Below the pieces are notes generated by a model. It did not search any database and was not told the origin of the DNA. It saw nothing but the letters and a program-made list of their open reading frames with translations. 64,000 nt of DNA from Asticcacaulis currens (GTDB taxonomy: Bacteria > Pseudomonadota > Alphaproteobacteria > Caulobacterales > Caulobacteraceae): the NCBI RefSeq assembly GCF_028550395.1, contig NZ_JAQQKW010000002.1, positions 62,001-126,000 of the forward strand, read 5' to 3'. Position numbers and translations under genes: made by a program. The number at the start of each line of letters is the position of its first letter. The first letter of the stretch is position 1. Shown piece after piece: positions 26,912 to 35,931 of this stretch.

Positions 26912-27859
26912 ATGATCACCCGTCGCCATAGCCTTGCCCTTGGACTGGCCGCTCTTACCTTACCGATGCAAGCCGTGGCTGCCGACACGGGTATCCGGGG
27001 CCTCGGTGGAGCGGGCGACGCCTTGGGCGAAGGCCCCTACTGGTCGGCGGCCCACAAGCGAATTTTCTGGGTCAATATTTCGGGTCAGACCATTTACGCG
27101 CTCGATCCGAAAAGCGGCGATCTGAAAACCTGGAAGACACCCAGGCCCGTCTGTTTCCTCGCCGACCGCAAATCGGGCGGCCTGATTGCGGGCCTTAGCG
27201 ACGGAGTCTATGGCTTCGATCCCAAAAGCGGTGCGTTCACCCTTCTCGTCCAGCCCGAAAAGCGCGAAGACACGCGGCTGAACGACGGCAAGGTCGATGC
27301 CAAAGGCCGTCTGTGGACCGGCACCATGGACACCAAATGGAAGGAAAAGGTCGGGGCCTTCTATCGCATCGGCGCCGATCTCAGCGTCACCAAGGTTGAT
27401 GGTCCCTATCTGTGCGCCAATGGCCCGACCTTCAGCGCGGATGGCCGCACCCTGTGGCACACTGAAACCTACGACAAGGAGGTCTTTGCCTTTGATGTCG
27501 CGCCCGATGGTACGCTGTCCAACAAGCGGCTTTTCGTGAAATTTGACGGCGATATGGGCGCGCCGGACGGCATGACTACGGATGCGCAGGGTGGCGTATG
27601 GATCGCCCATTATGGCGGTGGCCGCGTCAGCCGCTATAATCCGGATGGCAAACTGGATTTCGCCATCACCCTGCCCGCCACCCAGATCACCAGCATGGCC
27701 TTCGGCGGGGCCAAACTCGATCACCTGTATATCAGTTCAGCAGCGCAGTTCCTGCCCGACACTGCGCCGGATAAGGGCGTGGCCGGGACACTGTTTGAAG
27801 TGTCGCCGGCCCGGCTGCGCGGGCACACAGGCCTGCCCGCGACGCCTTTCGCGGGTTAA
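26912..27859 (+). CDS. secreted SMP-30/gluconolactonase-like protein
   Basis: A 315-residue six-bladed propeller lactonase with an N-terminal signal (MITRRHSLALGLAALTLPMQAVAA, split: twin-arginine-like RRHSLALG, ending AVAA). SMP-30 landmarks are LGEGPYWSAAHKRIFWVNI (Glu metal ligand), RLNDGKVDAKGRLWTGTMD (Asn/Asp ligands), CANGPTFSADGRTLWHTET and GAPDGMTTDAQGGVWIA. It should hydrolyse a sugar lactone in the periplasm. GAGGAAA precedes the ATG at 26912. The stop codon overlaps that of the convergent oxidoreductase; both carry matching LacI-type operators, so they should work in one sugar-oxidation route: oxidise the sugar to a lactone, then open it. Confidence 0.88.
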   Translation: MITRRHSLALGLAALTLPMQAVAADTGIRGLGGAGDALGEGPYWSAAHKRIFWVNISGQTIYALDPKSGDLKTWKTPRPVCFLADRKSGGLIAGLSDGVYGFDPKSGAFTLLVQPEKREDTRLNDGKVDAKGRLWTGTMDTKWKEKVGAFYRIGADLSVTKVDGPYLCANGPTFSADGRTLWHTETYDKEVFAFDVAPDGTLSNKRLFVKFDGDMGAPDGMTTDAQGGVWIAHYGGGRVSRYNPDGKLDFAITLPATQITSMAFGGAKLDHLYISSAAQFLPDTAPDKGVAGTLFEVSPARLRGHTGLPATPFAG

Positions 27860-29022
27860 ACCTTAACAGGCACTCCGCCCTGATCGGCGCTGCGGTACAT
27901 GGCCTGAATCAATCGGATGTCACGCAGCCCCATCTCGCCCGGCGTGCGGTGCGGCGTATTGCTGCGCGCGGCCTGCGAAAAACCGTCCACCTGCGCGGCG
28001 AACTGGGTATAGGGCGGGGCAGCACGCACCGGCGTACCGGGGTCCCAGCCGCGGTGCAGATTGGCGCGGTTATCGTAATAGTCCGATGCCGGGTCCATAT
28101 TGATGGCGGCGCTGGCCCCGAACACCTTGATGCGCGATCCGCCTGCGTAGCAGTAGGAGGACGAGCCCTGTGCACTGAGCCCCGACGGGAAGGTCATGCG
28201 CCAGTTTAGCCCGCCTTCGACGGTCTTAAAGCGCGGATCATCCTTCGGATAGGCATAGACCGCCGACACCGTGTCGGGCATCTGGTCGGCCAGCATCAGG
28301 GTGCCGTTCAGCGCATAGATGCCGATATCGTACATCGAACCGCCACCGGCCAGCGGCTTGTCCAGACGCCACTTCATCGGCGGGTATTGCGGGTCGGCAT
28401 TGAAGCCGGCATCGCCGGTGATGTAGCGCAGGTCGCCCAGTTCACCCTGCTTGCAGCGGCGCTTCACCTCGATATTGAGCGGCTCGAAATGCACACGATA
28501 GGCCACACCCAATTGCCGATTGGCCGCCCTGGCGGCCGCGACCATCGCCTCGCACTCCTCGACCGTCGAGGCCATCGGCTTTTCGCACAGGACGTGCTTG
28601 CCGGCCTTCAGGGCGCGGATCGTGTATTCGGCGTGCAGCCCTACCGGCAGGACGATATAGACGCAGTCGATGTCCTTGTCGGCGGCGATCTTGTCGAAAT
28701 CGTCATAGCCATAGGTTTTGGCCACGCCATACCGCTCGGCGAGGTCCTTTGCCTTGGCCGGATTGCCGGAGACGAAGGCGGTCATGCGCGACTCGTCGGC
28801 CTGAAGGAAGCCGGGTATCACCTGATTGATGGCGTAGCTGCCCAGACCGACCACGGCCCAGCCCAGACGCTTTTTGGGCGGTTCCGGCAGATCAACCCCG
28901 TTGGGCAGGGGCTGACCGGCGGCTTTGCCTGTTGTTTGAGCGGTAGCGGCGGCGGTAGCGGCGGCACTGGCGGCCAGCGGTAGCCCTCCGGCACCTATTA
29001 AAAGCTGTCGGCGATCCATCAT
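27856..29022 (-). CDS. periplasmic Gfo/Idh/MocA oxidoreductase (glucose-fructose-oxidoreductase-like)
   Basis: A 388-residue NAD(P)-dependent sugar oxidoreductase with a twin-arginine signal (DRRQLLIGAGGLPLAASAAA). The Rossmann motif is VVGLGSYAINQVIPG, followed by EKPMAS (catalytic Lys) and GGGSMYDIGIYALN. These resemble periplasmic glucose-fructose oxidoreductase of Zymomonas, in which NADP is bound tightly and exported with the folded protein through Tat. GAGGAAA lies just before ATG 29022, and the signal begins there, so the longer frame to 29088 is rejected. A LacI-type operator half-match lies at 29083-29097. It converges on the lactonase with overlapping stops and no terminator between. 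Confidence 0.88.
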   Translation of the reverse strand: MMDRRQLLIGAGGLPLAASAAATAAATAQTTGKAAGQPLPNGVDLPEPPKKRLGWAVVGLGSYAINQVIPGFLQADESRMTAFVSGNPAKAKDLAERYGVAKTYGYDDFDKIAADKDIDCVYIVLPVGLHAEYTIRALKAGKHVLCEKPMASTVEECEAMVAAARAANRQLGVAYRVHFEPLNIEVKRRCKQGELGDLRYITGDAGFNADPQYPPMKWRLDKPLAGGGSMYDIGIYALNGTLMLADQMPDTVSAVYAYPKDDPRFKTVEGGLNWRMTFPSGLSAQGSSSYCYAGGSRIKVFGASAAINMDPASDYYDNRANLHRGWDPGTPVRAAPPYTQFAAQVDGFSQAARSNTPHRTPGEMGLRDIRLIQAMYRSADQGGVPVKV

Positions 29023-29082
29023 GGGGGTTTCCTCTGTTTGAATTTGTAAGGTGGCGGTACTGTAAACCGGAATTCGACCATG

Positions 29083-29097
29083 TGACAACGTTTACCC
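29083..29097 (-). promoter_or_regulatory. LacI-family-type operator
   Basis: TGACAACGTTTACCC matches one reading of the 26847 operator (GTGACAACGTTATCAC on its other strand) at most positions. It lies about 60 nt upstream of the oxidoreductase start. Confidence 0.65.
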
Positions 29098-29142
29098 AAG
29101 GCTTTTTTCACTGAACCTGACTTAGCTGTCCCGATACATTTT

Positions 29143-29157
29143 GTTCTTGTTCTGTTC
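29143..29157 (+). promoter_or_regulatory. LexA (SOS) box
   Basis: GTTCTTGTTCTGTTC is a perfect GTTC-N7-GTTC, the direct-repeat LexA site of alphaproteobacteria. It ends 23 nt upstream of the radical SAM gene start. Confidence 0.75.
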
Positions 29158-29180
29158 TTTTTAAGTGGTAAGCTCAGGGC

Positions 29181-30302
29181 ATGTCCTCAAAGCCCCTGCC
29201 TACCCTGCGCACCGAACGCATTACCGATGAAAACGCCCTGCCCGATCGGGTGCGCAAGGGACGCGGCGCGGTGTCGAACCGCCTTAGCGGCCGTTTTGAT
29301 GCCCCTGATCGCTACGACACGACCGACGGCTGGGATTGCGAAGACCATCCTGACATCGAGCGCGTGAAAACGATCCTCGGCGTAGACGCCGTGCGCAAGG
29401 TCATAAGCTATAACGAGTCGCCGGATGTGGGTTCGAGCCGCTCCATCAATCCGTACAAGGGCTGCGAGCACGGCTGCATCTATTGTTTCGCCCGTCCGAC
29501 CCACGCCTATCTGGACCTGTCGCCGGGACTGGATTTCGAAACCCGTATCTTTCGCAAACCCGACGCCCCGGAACGGCTGCGCGAAGAACTGTCACACCCC
29601 AAATACCGCGCCGCGCCGCTGGCGCTCGGTATCAATACCGACGCCTATCAGCCGATTGAACGCAGCGAACGCCTGACGCGACGGTTGCTGGAGGTGCTGT
29701 GGGAGTTTCGCCATCCGGTGCATATCGTCACCAAATCAGCCCTGATTCTGCGAGATCTGGATATTCTGGCCCCCATGGCGGCGGCCAATCTGTTTTCGGC
29801 CACCCTGTCGGTGACGACGCTCGACCGCCATATTGCGCGGGTAATGGAGCCGCGCGCCGCGACGCCTATGAAGCGTATCGAAACCATCCGCGCGCTCAGT
29901 ACCGCCGGTATTCGGGTAAATGTACTAGCCGCCCCGCTGATCCCCGGCCTGACCTGTCACGAAATGGAAAACATCCTCAAGGCCGGGGCCGAAGCCGGTG
30001 CCATCCGCGGCGGCTATATTCCTGTGCGGTTGCCGCACGAGATCAAGCTGCTGTTCGAAGACTGGTTGCGACTTAACTTTCCAGATCGCGCCGACCGCGT
30101 ACTTAATCGCATCCGCGCCCTGCGCGGCGGCAAGCTGAACGATCCCAATTTCAAGACGCGCATGACCGGCACGGGTCTGGAGGCGGATCTGCTCAAACAG
30201 CGCTATGATCTGGCCGTGCGGCGGTATGGCTTGGATGCGCCGCGCACACCGCTCGATTCGACGCAGTTCCGTGGCGGCGACCCGCAGATGCGCTTGTTTT
30301 AA
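29181..30302 (+). CDS. PA0069-type radical SAM protein (SplB-related)
   Basis: A 373-residue radical SAM enzyme. The cluster motif is CEHGCIYCFARPTHAYLDLS (CxxxCxxC), preceded by NPYKG as in spore-photoproduct-lyase relatives. It also has GINTDAYQPIER, VTKSALILRD and PLIPGLTCHEMENI. The family's reaction is not established; similarity to SplB suggests DNA or nucleic-acid repair chemistry. A perfect LexA box in the promoter supports a role in DNA damage. It ends 3 nt from the convergent TetR gene. Confidence 0.9.
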   Translation: MSSKPLPTLRTERITDENALPDRVRKGRGAVSNRLSGRFDAPDRYDTTDGWDCEDHPDIERVKTILGVDAVRKVISYNESPDVGSSRSINPYKGCEHGCIYCFARPTHAYLDLSPGLDFETRIFRKPDAPERLREELSHPKYRAAPLALGINTDAYQPIERSERLTRRLLEVLWEFRHPVHIVTKSALILRDLDILAPMAAANLFSATLSVTTLDRHIARVMEPRAATPMKRIETIRALSTAGIRVNVLAAPLIPGLTCHEMENILKAGAEAGAIRGGYIPVRLPHEIKLLFEDWLRLNFPDRADRVLNRIRALRGGKLNDPNFKTRMTGTGLEADLLKQRYDLAVRRYGLDAPRTPLDSTQFRGGDPQMRLF

Positions 30303-30305
30303 CTC

Positions 30306-31031
30306 TTATCCGAACAGCATCCGCGTCATATTCCCGGCAATGCCGCGCAGTTCGTCCGCTGACGCCCCGGCACGGGCGCGCACCCCCAGATTGGCCGTGA
30401 TGCCGCCGATCATCTGGGCCAGCACCTTCGGGTCATGATGGGGGGGCAGACAGCCATAGGTCTGGGCGTCGGTAAAGAAGCGCTCGAAGCGCACGTCGAA
30501 CTCTTCGATGGTGTTTTGCAGCATCTCTAGGATCGATTCGTGCTGTGGCGCTTCGTTGAGCGCCGTGCACATGAAGGCGCAGCCCAGCGGGTGTTCGCTC
30601 TGACCGGTGTAGGTGCCGATCATGATGTCGAAATAGCGCCCGACAATGGTGCCGAGACTATCGCCCTGCCCCTTGCAACTCAGCACCGTATCCAGTTGCT
30701 CGCTGATGCGATGACGGTAACGCTGCATGGATTTGAGATAGAGGGCTTCCTTGTCGCCGAAGCCGGCATAGAGGCTGGGGCGGTTGACGCCCGTCGCTTC
30801 GACCAGATCATCCAGAGAGGTCGCGGCAAAACCCTTTTCCCAGAACACAAACAAAGCCTTTTCCAGCACGAGATCGGGGTCATAGGCGCGCGGACGACCC
30901 CGCGGACGCTTGCAGCAGGCACTCGCCTCCAGCGCCTGATCGCCGCAGACATCGGGCAGACCCAGCACCACAGCGTCGGCATCTACGGCCTCGCTCTTAT
31001 GAATCAGCGTCTCGTAAGGCTGGTGCACCAT
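30306..31031 (-). CDS. TetR/AcrR family repressor of the RND pump
   Basis: A 241-residue regulator. It has an N-terminal extension of about 40 residues, then a TetR-type helix-turn-helix (DLVLEKALFVFWEKGFAATS, DDLVEATGVNRPSLYAGFGDKEALY), and an all-helical ligand domain with GCAFMCTALNE typical of the TetR_C group that includes many efflux regulators. Divergent from the MFP-RND-OMF operon; a 32-bp perfect inverted repeat lies between them at 31162-31193. Start at 31031 chosen; AGGAG lies about 13 nt upstream, and a later start is possible because the N-terminal part is unusual (KSEAVDADAVVLGLPDVCGD). Confidence 0.85.
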   Translation of the reverse strand: MVHQPYETLIHKSEAVDADAVVLGLPDVCGDQALEASACCKRPRGRPRAYDPDLVLEKALFVFWEKGFAATSLDDLVEATGVNRPSLYAGFGDKEALYLKSMQRYRHRISEQLDTVLSCKGQGDSLGTIVGRYFDIMIGTYTGQSEHPLGCAFMCTALNEAPQHESILEMLQNTIEEFDVRFERFFTDAQTYGCLPPHHDPKVLAQMIGGITANLGVRARAGASADELRGIAGNMTRMLFG

Positions 31032-31161
31032 GGCAGCACGATTACTCCTTTTACTGTCCCCTATGTAGCGTGTCCTCTCCCCTGCTGCCAGTCCCCGACA
31101 CGCAGATGTCATATCTGCCCGTCGACACACTAAGATTTCGACACACTTTCACGACTGCTGA

Positions 31162-31193
31162 CAAATTTTTGTACCAATTCGCACAAAAATTTG
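31162..31193. promoter_or_regulatory. probable TetR operator
   Basis: Perfect 11-bp arms CAAATTTTTGT and ACAAAAATTTG separated by 10 nt, in the divergent region between the TetR gene and the efflux operon. This is the likely binding site of the adjacent repressor. Confidence 0.6.
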
Positions 31194-31310
31194 CCCAAGC
31201 CTCTATTAATTTGCGAAACAGTACATAAATGGATGTCTGCGGCTCCGGTTCAAGGGCTGTTCCTGTGGCCGCTTCCTTTTCTTTTCCCTTTCTCCCCAAA
31301 GGTGACCCGC

Positions 31311-32513
31311 ATGTTGACCCCGTCCGATCTTTACCGGCGCGCGCCGCGTCAGGCGCTTCTGACCGCCGCCGCCATCGCCACCCTGAGCGTGGGAGCCTTC
31401 GGCATCTACGCCCTGACTACCAAAGCCGACGCTCAGGCCACCGCCGCCGCCCCGCAGGCCATTCCCGTTAAGGTGGCGCTCATCGAAGAACAGACCGTCA
31501 GTGGCTGGGACTCCTTCTCCGGCCGTCTGGAAGCGGTGGAGCGCGTTGAAATCCGCTCGCGCGTCTCCGGGGCCGTAAAGGCTATCCACTTCCGCGAAGG
31601 CGCCTTCGTCAAGGAAGGCCAGCTTCTTGTCACCATCGACCCGGCGCCTTACGCCGCCGAGGTCGCCCGTGCCCGCGCGCAGGTGCAGGCCGCCGAGGCG
31701 CGTCTGACGCTGGCGCGCTCTGAAAACAGCCGCGCCGAACGCCTGCTGAATGAACGCGCCATCTCACAATCCGAGGCCGAAACGCGCATCAATGCCTTGC
31801 GCAGCGCCGAAGCCGACCTCGCCGCCGCGCAGGCCGTTCTGCAATCGGCCAATCTCAACCTCTCCTATACGCAGGTCCGTGCCCCGGTGTCGGGTCGCGT
31901 GGGTAAGATCGAAATCACGCAAGGCAATCTGGTCGCCTCCGGCCCCGGTTCGGCCGTGTTGACGACCCTGGTGTCGGTCTCCCCCATCTATGCCAGCTTC
32001 GATGCCAATGAAGAGGTGATCAACCGAACGCTGGCCGATCTCAACGGGGCGGAATTCGGCAAGGTGCCGGTGAAGCTGGAGCTGGACAACGGTTCCGAAC
32101 CGCTGAGCGGGCACCTGCAACTGATCGACAATCAGTTCGACAGCCAGTCCGGCACCGTGCGCGCCCGTGCCGTCTTCGCCAATACCGACGGGAAGCTGAT
32201 CCCCGGCCAGTTTGTGCGCGTCAAGCTGGGGGAGGCCACGGCCAAGCCGGCCATACTGATCAATGAAGTGGCCATCGGAACCGATCAGTCCAAGCGCTTC
32301 GTTTATGTGGTGGGCAAGGGCAATGCGGTGGAATACCGTGAAGTCCAGCTCGGCGGCACGATTGACGGTCAGAAGGTGGTCACGGCAGGACTGAAACCCG
32401 GTGATCGCGTGGTGATGTCGGGGCTTCAGGCGCTGCGGCCGGGTACGGTCGTCGCGCCGCAACTGATGGCCGCCCGCCCGGTCATCGACGCCACACCCAA
32501 GCCGAACGTTTAA
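31311..32513 (+). CDS. RND efflux periplasmic adaptor (MFP)
   Basis: A 400-residue membrane-fusion protein (HlyD/AcrA family). It has an N-terminal membrane anchor or signal at about residues 15-35, a lipoyl-like half motif (SRVSGAVKAIHFREGAFVKEGQLLVTIDP), a coiled-coil hairpin (ARAQVQAAEARLTLARSE ... INALRSAEADLAAAQA), and the second lipoyl half (YTQVRAPVSGRVGKIEITQGNLV), then beta-barrel and membrane-proximal domains. It joins the RND pump to the outer-membrane channel. AAAGGTGA lies 5 nt before ATG 31311; the longer frame from 31191 runs back into the operator. First gene of the three-gene operon. Confidence 0.93.
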   Translation: MLTPSDLYRRAPRQALLTAAAIATLSVGAFGIYALTTKADAQATAAAPQAIPVKVALIEEQTVSGWDSFSGRLEAVERVEIRSRVSGAVKAIHFREGAFVKEGQLLVTIDPAPYAAEVARARAQVQAAEARLTLARSENSRAERLLNERAISQSEAETRINALRSAEADLAAAQAVLQSANLNLSYTQVRAPVSGRVGKIEITQGNLVASGPGSAVLTTLVSVSPIYASFDANEEVINRTLADLNGAEFGKVPVKLELDNGSEPLSGHLQLIDNQFDSQSGTVRARAVFANTDGKLIPGQFVRVKLGEATAKPAILINEVAIGTDQSKRFVYVVGKGNAVEYREVQLGGTIDGQKVVTAGLKPGDRVVMSGLQALRPGTVVAPQLMAARPVIDATPKPNV

Positions 32514-32670
32514 CCCCTCCCTTCCCTGTCACGCAGCGATGATGGTGGAGGGGAATGACTCCTAAAGCCTGATTTCGCTACCTTTGGCGTAACCCCCCTC
32601 CGTCTTTTGCCGCTTCGCGTCAAAATCCACCTCCCCATGCCTGAGGCACAGGGAGGAGGGCGTGCCTGCG
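32514..32670. repeat. intergenic dispersed repeat-like sequence
   Basis: Pyrimidine/purine blocks (CCCTCCCTTCCCTG / GGAGGGGAATGA and CCACCTCCCCATGCCTG / CAGGGAGGAGGG) form nested imperfect inverted repeats between the adaptor and pump genes. It resembles the block at 9040-9160. No gene. Confidence 0.5.
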
Positions 32671-32706
32671 CCGCAATCTTTCCCGTCCGCCCATAAGGGG
32701 GCACTT

Positions 32707-35700
32707 ATGAACCTCTCAAAATTCTTCATCGACAGGCCGATCTTCGCCGGTGTGCTGTCGCTGCTTATCGTGGTGTTCGGGCTCCTCAGCCTGCGCACCC
32801 TGCCCGTCTCCGAATACCCGGAAGTCGTGCCGCCGCAGGTGGTGGTGCGCGCCGTCTATCCGGGCGCAAGCCCCGCCGTCATCGCTGAAACCGTCGCCAC
32901 CCCCATCGAAGAAGCCCTCACCGGCACCGAAGACATGATCTACATGTCCTCAGCCTCGACCTCCGACGGGCAGATGACCCTGACCCTCACCTTCAAGCTG
33001 GGCACCAATCCGGACCTGGCGCAGCAGATGGTGCAAAACCGGGTGTCTCAGGCCGAGGCCCGCCTGCCGGCCGATGTGCGGGCGCTGGGCGTCACCACGC
33101 AAAAGAGCCAGTCCTCCCTGCCGCTGGTGGTGCACCTCGTCTCGCCCAATGGCCGCTATGACGAAAACTATCTGCGCAACTACGCCCTGATCCACGTCAA
33201 GGACCGCCTGCAAAAGATCGAAGGCGTTGCCCCCATCCAGATGTTCGGCGGCGGCGAATATTCCATGCGTATCTGGCTTGACCCGCAAAAGGTCGCCGAA
33301 CGCGGCCTGTCGGCATCGGATGTCGCCAACGCCGTGCGCGGCGAAAACGTGCAGGCCGCCGCCGGTATCGTCGGGGCCTCGCCCGGACAACCCGACATCA
33401 CGCTACAGATGTCGGTCAATGCGCAGGGCCGCCTGAAAACCGAAGAGGACTTCCGCAACATCATCGTCCGCTCCGATAACGGCGCCGTCACCTATCTGGG
33501 CGACGTGGCCCGCGTTGAGCTGGGGGCCGCCGACTATTCGCTCCGCTCGCTGCTGAACAATCAGAAGGCCGTCGGCATCCCGATCTTTGAACAGGCCGGG
33601 GCCAATTCGCTGAAGGTCTCCGCCGACGTTAAAAAGGCAATGGCCGAGCTTCAGAAGACCATGCCCGAAGGCGTTGAGTACCGCATCGCATACGACACCA
33701 CCGAATATGTGCAGGAATCCATCGACTCGGTGATCCACACCCTGCTCGAAGCCATCCTGCTGGTGGTGATCGTCGTCATCGTCTTTCTTCAGACCTGGCG
33801 CGCTTCGATCATCCCGCTTCTGGCCGTGCCCGTATCCGTTATCGGCACCTTCGCCGTCATGCACGCCTTCGGTTTCTCCATCAACGCCCTGACCCTTTTC
33901 GGCCTCGTTCTGGCCATCGGTATCGTCGTCGATGACGCCATCGTCGTCGTCGAAAACGTCGAGCGCAATATCGAAGCCGGCAAATCGCCCAAGGAGGCCA
34001 CCTATCAGGCCATGCGCGAAGTCTCCGGCCCGATAATCGCCATCGCGCTGGTGCTGGTTGCGGTCTTCGTGCCGCTGGCCTTCATCACCGGCCTGTCGGG
34101 GCAATTCTACCGTCAGTTCTCGCTGACCATCGCCATCTCGACCGTCATTTCGGCGATCAACTCGCTCACCCTGTCCCCGGCTCTGGCGGCGCTCCTGCTT
34201 AAGGACCACCACGCCAAAAAGGACGCCCTGACGCGCTTCATGGACCGCTGGCTGGGCGGCTTCTTCCGCCTGTTCAACCGGTTCTTCCACCGTTCGTCGG
34301 AAAACTACGGCAGGGGTCTGGGGGGCATCATTTCGCGCAAGGCCCTGATGCTCGGCGTCTATGCGGTGCTGGTGCTGGCCACCCTGTTCATGTTCAGGAC
34401 CGTCCCCACCGGCTTTATCCCGGCGCAGGACAAGCAGTATCTGGTCGGCATGGTCCAGCTTCCAGACGGTGCGACGCTCGACCGCACCGAAACCGCAGCG
34501 CGCGCCATGACCGATATCGCCATGAAGCAGGACGGCGTAAAGGACGCCCTCGCCTTCCCCGGCCTGTCGATCAATGGCTTTACGCTGGCCTCCAACTCGG
34601 CCGTGGTGTTTCTGGCGCTCGACTCGTTTGAGGAACGCGGCAAAAACCACCTCGACGCCGGCACCATCGCCGGTGCGCTGAACCAGAAGTTTCTGGGCAT
34701 TGGCGACGCCTATGTCGTCGTCTTCCCGCCGCCGCCGATCCTCGGCCTCGGCACCACGGGCGGTTTCAAGCTTCAGCTTCAGGATCGCGGCGCGCTTGGG
34801 CCCGAAGCGCTCGATCAGGCCACCAAGGCCTTCGTTGCCAAGGCCTATCAGACCAAGGAACTGGCGGGGGTCTTCTCCAACTATCAGATCAATGTGCCGC
34901 AGGTCTATGCCGACATTGATCGCGTCAAGGCCCGTCAGCTCGGCGTCAATGTGCAGGATGTCTTCGACACCATGCAGATCTATCTCGGCTCGATGTATGT
35001 CAACGACTTCAACAAGTTCGGCCGCACCTATTCCGTCCGTCTTCAGGCCGATGCGCCCTATCGCGCCCGCCCGGAAGACATCGGGCAGCTCAAGGTTCGC
35101 TCCAATTCGGGCGAAATGATCCCCTTGTCCGCGCTATTGAAGGTCGAACCGTCCTTCGGGCCGGTGAACGCCACCCGCTATAACGGCTATCTGGCGGCCG
35201 ACATCAATGGTGGACCCGCCCCGGGCTTCTCATCCGGTCAAGCCGAAGCCGCCGCCGCCAGGATCGCCGCCGAAGTCCTGCCACCGGGGATCGAATACGA
35301 GTGGACCGACCTGACCTATCAGCAGATTCTGGCGGGCGATTCCTCCGCCGTCATCTTCCCGCTGGTTATCCTGCTCGTTTTCCTCGTGCTGGCAGCGCAA
35401 TATGAAAGTCTGGTCCTTCCGCTGTCGATCCTGCTGATCGTGCCGATGGGCCTGCTGGCCGCGATTACCGGCGTGTGGGTTTCGGGCGGCGACAACAACA
35501 TCTTCACCCAGATCGGCCTCTTCGTTCTGGTGGGGCTGTCGGCCAAGAACGCCATCCTGATCGTGGAATTTGCCCGCGAGCTGGAACTGGCCGGACACAA
35601 GCCGCTACAGGCCGCTATTGAGGCCAGCCGGTTACGTCTGCGCCCGATCCTGATGACCTCGATTGCCTTCATCATGGGCGTCCTGCCTCTGGTGCTGGCG

Positions 35701-35931
35701 CACGGAGCCGGGTCGGAAATGCGTCACGCCATGGGTGTGGCCGTCTTCGCCGGCATGATCGGTGCCACCGTTTTCGGCTTGTTCCTGACCCCCGTCTTCT
35801 ACGTCACCCTGCGCGCCCTGACCGGCAATCGTCCGCTCAAGGCCCATACCCACCCCGATGAGTCCAGCGACGATGGTATCGACCCCGCGCCGAGCACCGC
35901 CACGCTGAACTCACATCCGGAGGTACATTAA
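32707..35931 (+). CDS. RND multidrug efflux pump (HAE1 family)
   Basis: A 1074-residue inner-membrane proton/drug antiporter. It starts with MNLSKFFIDRPIFAGVLSLL, typical of HAE1 pumps; 12 membrane helices are arranged as 1 + 5 and 1 + 5 around two large periplasmic loops. The proton-relay aspartates are in GIVVDDAIVVVENVERN on helix 4, and the C-terminal half has ILIVEFARELE and RLRPILMTSIAFIMGVLPL. Full length. An AAGGGGG precedes the ATG at 32707. The stop overlaps the start of the outer-membrane channel gene as TAATG. Confidence 0.96.
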   Translation: MNLSKFFIDRPIFAGVLSLLIVVFGLLSLRTLPVSEYPEVVPPQVVVRAVYPGASPAVIAETVATPIEEALTGTEDMIYMSSASTSDGQMTLTLTFKLGTNPDLAQQMVQNRVSQAEARLPADVRALGVTTQKSQSSLPLVVHLVSPNGRYDENYLRNYALIHVKDRLQKIEGVAPIQMFGGGEYSMRIWLDPQKVAERGLSASDVANAVRGENVQAAAGIVGASPGQPDITLQMSVNAQGRLKTEEDFRNIIVRSDNGAVTYLGDVARVELGAADYSLRSLLNNQKAVGIPIFEQAGANSLKVSADVKKAMAELQKTMPEGVEYRIAYDTTEYVQESIDSVIHTLLEAILLVVIVVIVFLQTWRASIIPLLAVPVSVIGTFAVMHAFGFSINALTLFGLVLAIGIVVDDAIVVVENVERNIEAGKSPKEATYQAMREVSGPIIAIALVLVAVFVPLAFITGLSGQFYRQFSLTIAISTVISAINSLTLSPALAALLLKDHHAKKDALTRFMDRWLGGFFRLFNRFFHRSSENYGRGLGGIISRKALMLGVYAVLVLATLFMFRTVPTGFIPAQDKQYLVGMVQLPDGATLDRTETAARAMTDIAMKQDGVKDALAFPGLSINGFTLASNSAVVFLALDSFEERGKNHLDAGTIAGALNQKFLGIGDAYVVVFPPPPILGLGTTGGFKLQLQDRGALGPEALDQATKAFVAKAYQTKELAGVFSNYQINVPQVYADIDRVKARQLGVNVQDVFDTMQIYLGSMYVNDFNKFGRTYSVRLQADAPYRARPEDIGQLKVRSNSGEMIPLSALLKVEPSFGPVNATRYNGYLAADINGGPAPGFSSGQAEAAAARIAAEVLPPGIEYEWTDLTYQQILAGDSSAVIFPLVILLVFLVLAAQYESLVLPLSILLIVPMGLLAAITGVWVSGGDNNIFTQIGLFVLVGLSAKNAILIVEFARELELAGHKPLQAAIEASRLRLRPILMTSIAFIMGVLPLVLAHGAGSEMRHAMGVAVFAGMIGATVFGLFLTPVFYVTLRALTGNRPLKAHTHPDESSDDGIDPAPSTATLNSHPEVH

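Noticed and set aside
33403-34650. 415-codon - strand open frame inside the RND pump
   Set aside because: Shadow of the pump gene; its His/Asp/Gly-rich sequence comes from reverse reading of hydrophobic codons.
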